This document shows, in pieces, positions 10,201 to 22,283 of a stretch of 64,000 nucleotides of DNA. The notes beneath the pieces were generated by a model. It saw nothing but the letters and a program-made list of their open reading frames with translations. It did not search any database and was not told the DNA's origin. Made by a program: the position numbers and the translations under genes. Within the stretch, counting starts at the first letter, position 1, and every line of letters begins with the position of its first letter. Source of the DNA: Nilaparvata lugens (lineage: Eukaryota > Arthropoda > Insecta > Hemiptera > Delphacidae); the NCBI RefSeq assembly GCF_014356525.2, contig NC_052514.1, positions 1,057,018-1,121,017 on the forward strand, written 5' to 3'.

Positions 10201-13200
10201 TTATCTTCTACCTCAATAAATGGATTACTTGTTTTGAGTTCTCTTGACGTTCTATTGGGAGACCTGTAGACCTCATGGACTTGAAAATAACTAAAAGTGA
10301 AAATAAAACATAAAAATAACCACGGTAATAGTCCAATACCTAAATACCTCTTACCTTAATTGACCGAGCGAAGTGAGGTCTAAGATTCAAGTTGACGGTT
10401 TGGCATTTCTCTTAATGTTTAAATGTTTATATGTTGCGCATTTACGGCGAAACACGGTAATACATTTTCATGAAATTTGACAGGTTTGTTCCTTTTTTAA
10501 TTGCGCGTCGACGTATGTACAAGGTTTTTGGAAATTTTTCATTTCAAGGATAATATAAAAGGAAAAAGGAGCCTCCTTCATACGCCAATATTAAAGTAAG
10601 AATCAGACTATAGAATTATTCATCATAAATCAGCTGACAAGTGATTACACAGATGTGTGGAGAAGCCAGTCTATTGCTGTATTTTCATAAGGTCTATAGT
10701 TTCAATCAGGTAGGCCTACTTGTGGATGAGAATACTGCGTGAGGTCTACTGTTCACAGAACTACTAGTAACTTACCTTTTTTTCTTCATCAATTACCCAC
10801 ATCGTGGGTTTGATGGCGACATGCATTAAACACTAAGGTTCAGTTGCACAATAGTCTGTTAAATGTTAACGGTGATCAAATTACGGTGAAATGCTATGAC
10901 AATTAATCAGAGAAGAGGAAGACGTCCTTTAACTTAGCACTTTAACTTAATTACCACTTAACTTAATCACGGTTAAAATTCAACAGGCTTTTGTGCACGC
11001 CAGCCAATTAGTCGCTCTAAAATTATTGTTTCTTAGAATTGTTTCAAATTAGACCTGAATTGACAATAATGTACTATCAATATTGTTTCAACTTGTGATA
11101 AACTACTGCTATTAGTTTCACAGCTATGAATCTTTGTTACTTTTTGACAAATTATGTTTATTTTTACAGGCAACTTCTGGTTTGATCTCTGATGCCAGGC
11201 ATTTGGCGTCAGAAAATTAGACCTGAATTGAGAATAATTTACTATAAATATTGTTTCAACTTGATAAACTACTGCTAATAGTTTCACGGCTATGAATCTT
11301 TGTTACTTTTTGACAAATTATGTTTATTTTTACAGGCAACTTCTGGTTTGATCTCTGATGCCAGGCATTTGGCGGAAAATGCTAGAAATGAAGCTTCCAG
11401 CTACAGGTGAGAACTTTTTCAACAACATTTTCTATCAATTTTAATGTAGAATCTATTTTAGTCAATCTATGGCGCTAAGTGGTACCTATTAAATATTTGG
11501 GAGCGAAAGGTTTTGAGAAAGATATTTGGCCCTGTATATGTTAATGGTGAATGGCGAATACGATCAAATCAAGACCTGCGTGATCTGTGCCAGAAATGTC
11601 AAATTGTTGACGAGATAAAAGTGAGGCGTTTGAGTTGGCTGGGACACGTTGAGAGGATGAGTGACTCAAGAGTTGTAAAAAAGGTCTTCAGGAACAACCC
11701 AGGAGGGAGAAGGCTGAGAGGACGTCCGAGAAAGCGTTGGCTGGAGGATGTGGAGGACGACATTGGGAAGCTGGGTGTCAGAGGATGGAGACGTAAGGCT
11801 GTCGATAGAGACGAATGGAGAGGCTTTTTGAAGGAGGTCAAGGCTCTGAATGAGCTGTAGCGCCAAGGAGTAAGTTGTAAGTATGGCGGAGGACGACATT
11901 GGGAAGCTGGGTGTCAGAGGATGGAGACGTAAGGCTGTCGATAGAGACGAATGGAGAGGCTTTTTGAAGGAGGTCAAGGCTCTGAAGGAGCTGTAGTGCC
12001 AAGTAGTAAGTATGGCGCTAAAGTGGCAAGAAATTCTTCCAACACAACAGAGGTGCGGTGGCGGGCGGAAGTTGAAATAAGAAAACAGCTAAGTAATAAG
12101 AAAACAAAGATATTGTCAAATTTTACTAAAAATGTATTAAAAACTTTAAAACAGTAGCATGGTTTCACGTAGTTAACCAACGCATCATCAGCTGTACTGA
12201 GGAATGAGGATACAGAACATTCTTAACCTAATCTTAGTAGTCTAGAGCTGCTAAATAATTGGGAGGCAATATTTATAACTAAAGTAATGAAAGTTATGAA
12301 TATATACATAGGCCTATATTAAAATATATACCTTTTCGCCACACTGCACAGAAAGCAGCTGTTTTCCAGTCCCTACGTAGATCTGAAAGACCTTGTTTGC
12401 AGACGACTCTCGTCTGATGTCAGAAAAGGGTTTCTTTTCCGGTCTAGGCCAGAAAGTGGTCTCTTTTCAGCCGGTCATGGAAGTCCGTAGTTGATAAGTC
12501 ATCCTCTAGATCGGGCGAGTGTCCACTTTCTTCATCAGCTGAAGTCGCCATGATTTCAATTCTGGTTTCAAATCAAACTAATTCAGCATTCGCTTCGCAA
12601 CCAGTTTTATTGAATTATTTATTGTTGATTAGCGCATTCCAAATTTTCAAAAATGCTTGAAGATGACGACGCCCGTGATATTCCAAGTGAAATTTTAATA
12701 GAATCTGAAATCCTGACTGCAAATCTTCTACCACTAAAATCAAGAGATAGGTACGATAATAAGTATTCTTTATTTTGTATTCTTTATTTATTTTGTCAGC
12801 AATACCTGTAGTGTGGCGAAAAATATCGTTCGTACCACGGGCAAAAATGTTTTTCCGGCTCGAAATCGGTTTTCAAGTCCGAGGCCGTAGGCCGAGTCTC
12901 ATTTTCTGCTCTAGGTGCGAAATATACTATTTTAATTATTTTCCAGGTAAAATTAACTTTTTTCAATTATATAATATTGAATGGTAGAGCTAAGGGGGAT
13001 GAAAATTGGGAATTAACTTTTTCGAATCAGAGAGGTGCTTTCGTGATAGATTACTGTTGTGTACCGCTAGATATTATCAANNNNNNNNNNNNNNNNNNNN
13101 NNNNNNNNNNNNNNNNNNNNNNNNNNNNNNNNNNNNNNNNNNNNNNNNNNNNNNNNNNNNNNNNNNNNNNNNNNNNNNNNTGTGAGTTGCGACACAAGCA

Positions 13201-16200
13201 GCTATGTGAAGTATTGTGACTAAGATGTCAGATCATGTCTTGTTCCTTGACTGTCTAAGGCTAGGCACACACCAGTTAGTCAAGACAAGACTACACGTTT
13301 AGTCACAATGCTACATGTTTCTCATGAAGACATGTATAGTTGCAATGACTAATCAGTGTGAGTTGCGACACAAGCCTATGTGAAGTATTGTGACTAACGT
13401 GTCTGATCATGTCTTGTCTTGACTAACTGGTGTGTTCCTAGCCTTAGTCAAGTCAAGACAAGACACGTTTAGTCACAATACTCCACATAGTTTCTTATGA
13501 AGACATGTCTAGTTGCAATGACTAATCAGTGTGAGTTGCGACACAAGCAGCTATGTGAAGTATTGTGACTAAACGTGTCTGATCATGTCTTGTCTTGACT
13601 AACTGGTGTGTTCCTAGCCTTAGTCAAGTCAAGAAAAGACACGTTTAGTCACAATACTCCACATAGTTTCTTATGAAGACATGTCTAGTTGCAATGACTA
13701 ATCAGTGTGAGTTGCGACACAAGCAGCTATTGTGACTAAACGTGTCTGATCATGTCTTGTCTTGACTAACTGGTGTGTTCCTAGCCTTAGTCAAGTCAAG
13801 ACAAGACACGTTTAGTCACAATACTCCACATAGTTTCTTATGAAGACATGTCTAGTTGCAATGACTAATCAGTGTGTGTTGCTTCATAAGCAACTATGTG
13901 AAGTATTGTGACTAATTGTGACTAGTCTTGTCTTTTACTAACTGATGTGCGCCTAGCCTTATCTTCTACCTCAATAAATGGCTTACTTGTTTTGTGTTCT
14001 CTTGACGTTTTACTGGGGGACTTGTAGACCTTATGGACTTGGAATACACTAAAAGTGAAAATAAAACATGAAAATAACTATGGTAATACTCCAATACCTT
14101 CCATACCTCTACCTTATTGATCGAGCGAAATGAGGTCTAAGATTCAAGTTGACGGTTTTGGCATTTCTCTTAATGTTTATTGTGCGCATTTACGGCGAAA
14201 CGCGGTAATAGATTTTCATGAATTTGACAGGTATGTTCCTTTTTAAATTGCGCGTCGACTTATATACAAGGTTTTTCGAATTTTTGCATTTCAAGGATAA
14301 TATAAAAGTAAAAAGGAGCCTCCTTCACACGCAAATATTAAAGTAAGAATCAGACTATAGAATTATTCATCATAAATCAGCTGACAAGTGATTACACAGA
14401 TGTGTGGAGAAGCAATCTATTGCTGTATTTTCATAAGGTCTATAGTTTCAATCAGGTAGGCCTACTTGGGATGAGAATACTGCGTGAGGTCTACTGTTCA
14501 CCGACTACTAGTAACTTACCTTTTTTTCTTCATCAATTACCCACATCGTGGGTTTGATGGCGACATGCATTAAACACTAAGGTTCAGTTGCACAATAGTC
14601 TGTTAAATGTTAACGGTGATCAAATTACGGTGAAATGCTATGACAATTAATCAGAGAAGAGGAAGACGTCCTTAATTAGCACTTTAACTTAATTACCACT
14701 TAACTTAATCACGGTTAAAATTCAACAGGCTTTTGTGCACGCCAGCCAATTAGTCGTTCTAAAATGATTGTTTCTTAAAGTTGGTTCAAATTAGTCCTGA
14801 ATTGACAATTATTTACTTTCAATATTGTTTCAACTTGTAATAAACTACTGCTATTAGTTTCACAGCTATGAATCTTTGTTACTTTTTGACATATTATGTT
14901 TATTTTTACAGGCAACTTCTGGTTTGATCTCTGATGCCAGCATTTGGCGTCAGAAAATTAGACCTGAATTGAGAATAATTTACTATCAATATTGTTTCAA
15001 CTTGATAAACTATGCTAATAGTTTCACGGCTATGAATCTTTGTTCTTTTTTGACAAAATATATTATTTTTACAGGCAACTTCTGGTTTGATCTCTGATGC
15101 CAGGCATTTGGCGGAAAATGCTAGAAATGAAGCTTCCAGCTACAGGTGAGAACTTTTCAACAACATTTTCTATCAATTTTAATGTAGAATCTATTTTAGT
15201 CAATCTATGGCGCTAAGTGGTACCTATTAAATATTTGGGAGTGAAAGGTTTTGAGAAGATATTTGCCCTGTATATGTTAATGGTGAATCGATCAAATCAA
15301 GAGCTGCGTGATCTGTACCAGAAATGTCAAATTGCTGACGAGATAAAAGTGAGGCGTTTGAGTTGGCTGGGACACGTTGAGAGGATGATTGTCAAGAGTT
15401 GTAAAAAAGGTCTTCAGGAACAACCCAGGAGGGAGAGGCTGAGAGGACGTCCGAGAAAGCGTTGGCTGGAGGATGTGGAGGACGACATTGGGAAGCTGGG
15501 TGTCAAGGGATGGAGACGTAAGGCTGTCGATAGAGACGAATGGAGAGGCGTTTTGAAGGAGTCAAGGCTCTGAATGAGCTGTAGCGCCAAGGAGTAAGTA
15601 TGGCGCTAAAGTGGCAAGAAATTCTTCCAACACAGAACAGAGGTGCGCTGGCGGGCGGAAGTTGAAATAAGAAAACAGCTAAGTAATAAGAAAACAAAGA
15701 TATTGTCAAATTTTACTAAAAGTATTAAAAACTTTAAAACAGTAGCATGGTTTCACGTAGTTAACCAACGCATCATCAGCTGTACTGAGGAATGAGGATA
15801 CAGAAACATTCTTAACCTAATCTTAGTAGTCCAGAGCTCCTAAATAATTGGGTGGCAATATTTATAACTAAAGTAATGAAAGTAATGAATATTATACATA
15901 GGCCTATATTAAAATATACCTTTTCGCCACACTGCACAGAAAGCAGCTGTTTTCCAGTCCCTACGTAGATCTGAAAGACCTTGTTTGCAGACGACTCTCG
16001 TCTGATGTCAGAAAAGGGTTTCTTTTCCGGTCTAGGCCAGAAAGTGGTCTCTTTTCAGCCGGTCATGGAAGTCCGTAGTTGATAAGTCATCCTCTAGATC
16101 GGGCGAGTGTCCACTTTCTTCATCAGCTGAAGTCGCCATGATTTCAATTCGAGTTTCAAATCAAACTAATTCAGCAATCGCTTCACAACCAGTTTTATTC

Positions 16201-19200
16201 AATTATTTATTGTTGATTAGCGCATTCCAAATTTTCAAAAATGCTTGAAGATGACGACGCCCGTGATATTCCAAGTGAAATTTTAAAAGAATCTGAAATC
16301 CTGACTGCAAATCTTCTACCACTAAAATCAAGAGATAGGTACGATAATAAGTATTCTTTATTTATTTTGTCAGCAATACCTGTAGTGTGGCGAAAAATAT
16401 CGTTCGTACCACGGGCAAAAATGTTTTTCCGGCTCGAAATCGGTTTTCAAGTCCGAGGCCGTAGGCCATTTTCTGCTCTAGGTGCGAAATATACTATTTA
16501 ATTATTTTCCAGGTAAATTAACTTTTTTCAATTATATAATATTGAATGGTAGAGCTAAGGGGGATGAAAATTGGGAATTAACTTTTTCGAATCAGAGAGG
16601 TGCTTTCGTGATAGATTACTGTTGTGTACCGCTAGATATTATCAAGTCTATCGATTATTTCTCTGTACTCAATGAGCACTTCTCAGATCATTTTCCAATT
16701 AGCTTTAAAATAGGTTGTATGAGAGATATTGAAAATGAGAATGATGATAAGCTGCTTCAGCTCTTACCTAGGCTTAGGTTTGATAGATTAGATGTAGTGC
16801 ATTACTCTCGTAATCTTCCAGAAAGATGTGGAGATATTGAGCTACCGAACGATTGCAACAAACTGTTTGAAAAATCTTATATACATCATCGGCTAGTAAC
16901 AGGCAACGTACACAATATAATACTAACTCCCAGACAAATAAACAGCAGGCTTGGTTTGATAGAGATTGCGAAAGAGCGAGACGTAGGATGTTTAGGGCCG
17001 GTTTCCGAGCTCGGGATTTAGCTAAGTCCTAGACTTTAAACAACTGGAGTCAGAAAATTCAGAAGATTCAAAAGTCAGAAGTCATTTTTAACATAAATAT
17101 TGCCGAACCTCCTGAACAGATCGAGTAGACTAAGGGCCGCGGTTTCCGAGCTCGGGATTTAGCTAAGTCCTAGACTTTAAACAGCTGGAGTCAGAAAATT
17201 GGCTTTCCAAAACGGGGCGTAGTCGCAGCTTTTAGAACAGTAGTCGTAGTTTTTATTTTCTCATTTCTATAATTGGAAACGTTTTTCCTTGACAAAATTA
17301 GACATTCTCAAATAATTCAAAATAGCTGAAACTTTACACTATTTTCTCTCTATTTTATTTTGCGTTCAATTTTCTAGTTTTTCGAAATTTAATTCAAACG
17401 TGACCAAGACAATGACTGCGACTACGCCCCATTTTGGAAAGCCAATTTTCTGACTCCAGCTGTTTAAAGTCTAGGACTTAGCTAAATCCCGAGCTCGGAA
17501 AACGCGGCCCTTAGTCTACTCAATCTGTTCAGGAGGTTCGGCAATATTTATGTTGAAAATGACTTCTTAAATTCAGTTAGACAGTATAAATCTTTGTGTT
17601 AAGAGAGAAAGAAAGAGTATTACGATAAGGTCGATAATAAATTTCGAAGTATTGAATGAAAAAGACTAAGAAATTGTCAAAAGACCACTGATTTTATTGA
17701 TAATTAGAAAGGCCGGTTTCGGTTATTACTCCATTGTCAATCTCTGATAAACCTTCATGTTCAGTTTATCAGAGATTGACAATGGTGTAATAACCGAAAC
17801 CGGTCTTTCTAATTATCAATAAATCAGTGGTTTTTTGACAATTTCTTAGTCTTTTTCATTCAATATGAATAATTACCACAATATCAACTTCTCAACTACA
17901 CAAAAAGTAAAAATTTCGAAGTGTGAATAACTCGAAAGACTTCTGGGATCTTATAAAAAATTTCAGAAGTAGCCTTCTGACTCAAATCATTCCTATAGAT
18001 TTCTCCAACATCATCATCATTTCTACTAATTTTATTAAAACTGCTAAGCATGCCTGACTGCTGTATTCTCAATCACGGCGTGCTGGTTGGCTGATACAAC
18101 TCAGCTGTTGATCAAATGTTATTGCTATGCATAGTAGCGTCTTGATGCTGTGGAAGGGTTTAATCGGTCCAGGGATCAACTTTTGAGACCGTGAGCTAGT
18201 CTAAATAGCCAATTGTGGTCCAATTCCTAAGCGACTACTGATTGGCCACTCGGCGACTGTAGTACAAAGCTGCGTACATACTTGGGTGCGAAAGGTTTTG
18301 AGAAAGATATTGGCCTTGTATATGTTAATGGTGAATGGCGAATACGATCGAATCAAGAGCTGCGTGATCTGTACCAGGAATGTCAAATTGTTGACGGGAT
18401 AAAACTGAGGCGTTTGAGTTGGCTGGGACACGTTGAGAGGATGAGTGACTCAAGAGTTGTAAAAAAGGTCTTCAGGAACAACCCAGGAGGGAGAAGGCTG
18501 AGAGGACGTCGGAGAAAGCGTTGGCTGGAAGATGTGGAGGACGACATTAGTAAGCTGGGTGTCAGGGGATGGAGACGTAATGCTGTCGATAGAGACGAAT
18601 GGAGAGGCTTTTTGAAGGAGGTCAAGGCTCTGAATGAGCTGTAGCGCCAAGGAGTAAGTAGTAAGTATGGCGCTATAGTGGCAAGAAATTCTTCCAACAC
18701 AGAACAGAGGTGCGGTGGCGAGTGGAAGTTGAAATAAGAAAACTGTTGAGCATGCCTGACTACTGTATTCTCAATCATCAAATTACGGCGTGCTGGTTGG
18801 TTAATACAACTCAGCTGGTTGATCAAATGCTATTGCTATGCATAGTAGCGTCTTGATGCTGTGGTAGGGTTTAATCGGTCCAGAGATCAACTTTTGAGAC
18901 CGTAAGCTAGTCTAAATAGCCAATTGTGGTCCAATTCCTAAGCGACTACTGATTGGCCACTCGGCGACTGTAGTACAAAGCTGCGTACATACTTGGGTGC
19001 CACGAATGCGTGCCTGAAAACTCTCATCAGCTGATTATATCTGTATTTGTACAGAAGCAGTAAGTTACAGATATACAGGGTCTGTATAATAAGTAACCGG
19101 ACTGACCTCAGGAAAATTTTCAATGGCAAAATATGTAAAATTTTTCTTTAGAAATCTTCAAAGTAGTCCCCATTGGAGTCGATAACACGCTGATACCGGA

Positions 19201-22200
19201 TTTTCCAATCCCTGAACACTCCTTGGAAGTCGGCAACCACTATGCTGTCTAGAGCCCTCGTCGTAGCACGTTGAACGTTTTCCAGAGTCCCGAACCGCGT
19301 CCCCTTAAGTTGTCTCTTGATCTTGGGGAACAAAAAGAAAGTGATGCCATATCCGGGCTGTAAGGAGGATGTGGCAACGTTACCCTTGACTGTTTGGCCA
19401 ACTGCTTGGTGAGCAGGCAGGTGTGCGACGGAGCATTGTCGTGATGGAGGATCCACGAATCGGCAATCCCCGGACGGACTCGATGAACCCGGGCGGTTGG
19501 TCGACGGAGCACCTCTCTGTATTACTGGCCGTTTATAGTTTGGCCAGTGAACGGCCAGTACTACTTTGTGAACTTTGTGTACATTCTTTGAAAACGTTCA
19601 ACGTGCTACGACGAGGGGCTCTATAGTGAGATCAACGTTATAATGACAGTATTTGATCAACTTTGGTTTTGCTATCCTTGTCTATCATTCGACAAAGCCG
19701 GTGGTACCATCCTTTTCTAGGTCGACAACGATGCCAATTATGTTTTTGACAGTGTAGAAATAATTAATTAATGCAGAGAATCGGCATCGCTATTCTCCTA
19801 TCTTTATCTACTGCCATTATAACGTGGACCTCACTATAGACAGCATAGTGGTTGCCGACTTCCAGGAAGCGTTCAGGGATTGGAAAATCCGGTATCAGCG
19901 TGTTATCGACTCCAATGGGGACTACTTTGAAGATTTCTAAAGAAAAATTTTAAATATTTTGCCATTAAAAATTTCCTGAGGTCAGTCCGGTTACTTATTA
20001 TACAGACCCTGGTAAAAATTTACCACAAAAAAGTTCATATCTACAGTAGCACAATGGCTCAAAAAAAAACAGGCTTTTTATACAATTGACGAATACCTAA
20101 GTCATAACGTGAGCATCTGACTGTTTTATATTATATTTATATATGTATACATATGTGTACATGTTTAATTTTATGTATATATGTGTTAGCGGTACGATAT
20201 ATTGTTAGTATATGCAATGCTATGTTTTATCTCCACATGATGTTTGTTTATAACATTTGTAATGTTCGATGACAAGAATAAAGATTATTGATTACTGTAA
20301 TAAGCATAGCATCAGCTGATGAAATGCGCTTGTTCGTGGCTCTCAAGCTGCGCTTATTTTTTCAAGTCTGCTATTAAAAACATAAATATGAATCAATCCA
20401 TCGTAGGTAAATTTGTATTTGATTGTAAATTGTGTTGTTTTCAGGAACCAGTACGGTAACTCAGTGCCCCTGAAATACCTGAACGACAGAGTCTCGATGT
20501 ATATGCACGTGTACACACTGTACAGTGCTGTCAGGCCATTCGGCTGCAGTATTATTATGGGTTCCTACGAGAAAGGCCAGCCTGTCATGTATATGGTCGA
20601 CCCGTCTGGAATATCTCATGTGAGTAAATAGTTGTTCGAGTATTTCATTTCTGAATAATAATTTTTGAATATATGTAGATTGAAAATTATCGCATTCAAA
20701 GTCACATGAAGTTGTTATTTGAAGATGTTATTTGACCTGGAGGATGAGTATTTATTAACCAATCTACTGCCTTACCAGAGTCTGAGGGAAGATACCCCAA
20801 GATATCATTGGTAACACAGTCTTCTCAGCCAACGACGAAAAATTCAAGTATCAAGTATATCTTGAAGAGTTGAAACTATTTGCTTTGTGACAAAGTATCA
20901 AAATAAACGAATATGGTATCTCACGTTATAATAAATTTAGTAAGAATATTCCCTAAAACTATTTTATTTAGTAAGAATATTAATTTTAAACTGTTAATAC
21001 AAATAATATGATGTACAGTAAGTAAAATATTAATGTTTTATTTTTATTTCATCAACTACTCTATATTTTGAATGTGTTTCTTTTAGTTGTTCTTTTAAAT
21101 GTATATCATATAACAGGTTTTATTGATTTAAATATTCCCTTCATTGGTAAACTTAATAATATACTCCTCACACACTCATATATCGTGCTTCTTGACTTGT
21201 TCATTTAAGTCCTAAATATAATTTTATCCAAAGTTGTTAAATTCAAAGGATTATTTTCTTCTTTGTCTTTTTTTTGCATTCTTCACTTTAATTGATTAAT
21301 TCAGAGTTGAGTAGAGTAAATTTTTCGTAGACTATACCTGCTTCAACTATTGTACTTGGTTTAGCTCAATAAAGACACTCCTAACTATTTTTAGAGTTTT
21401 AAAGTTTCAATCCTAGGTTAAAAATATTTATAGTTATTCTAAATATTTATAGTTATTACACTCCTAACTATTTTTAGAGTTTTTAAGTTTCAATCCTAGG
21501 TTAAAAATAGTTTTAATTATTCTAAATACTTATAGTTATTACACTCCTAACTATTTTTAGAGTTTTTAAGTTTCAATCCTAGGTTAAAAATATTTATAGT
21601 TATTTTATTCCAGTTAACACTAGTTCATATTATTATAAATCAACTGTCATTCACAAGTACTTATTCTTTAATGTTGAAAACACATACGTAGAATGTTTGT
21701 GAAAACACAAATCATAGAATGATTAGGAATGGAAAAAAAACATGATCCGACCCTACTATTCAATTCCCGAATGTTGATTGAAAATTAGACATTGAGTGTT
21801 ATTTATTAGAGCTAGTAAGATAATTTTTTGTATAATAAAAAATGGTTATATTGTTTTTAGGGTTATTACGGGTGTGCGGTTGGAAAGGCCAAGCAGGCCG
21901 CGAAAACAGAAATTGAGAAGCTTAAACTCTCTGAACTGACATGCAAGGAGTTGGTGAAGGAAGCAGCTAGGATGTGAGTATACTTCTTGATCGCATGAAT
22001 GAAAATTGGAATCGAAAATTCCGAATTCTCAAGTTTTCACTTATAATGTCATTTCAAATTGAGTGAGTGTTTTGACGCGTCATTTTTAAGTGAGTGAGTG
22101 AAATATAATATAACGTTTAATAGAAAAACCTTCTCGAGAAGAAGTTAAGGTACCCCAATTTCTAAATTTCTATACGTTTCAAGGTCCCCTGAGTCCAAAA

Positions 22201-22226
22201 AACTGGTTTTTGGGTATTGGTCTGTA

Positions 22227-22283
<57 letters not shown>

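Larger units (their letters stand above)
16540..18050 (+). pseudogene. LINE remnant: endonuclease C-terminus to RT start, twice interrupted
   Basis: The plus strand reads [32 protein letters not shown] (the SDHxP motif of exonuclease-endonuclease-phosphatase domains), then [15 protein letters not shown]. After a foldback insert it continues YKSLC and [14 protein letters not shown], and after hairpin element H3 continues [19 protein letters not shown]. These are the order and spacing of a jockey/R1-type ORF2. Frameshifts and stops are present, so it is inactive. Confidence 0.8.
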
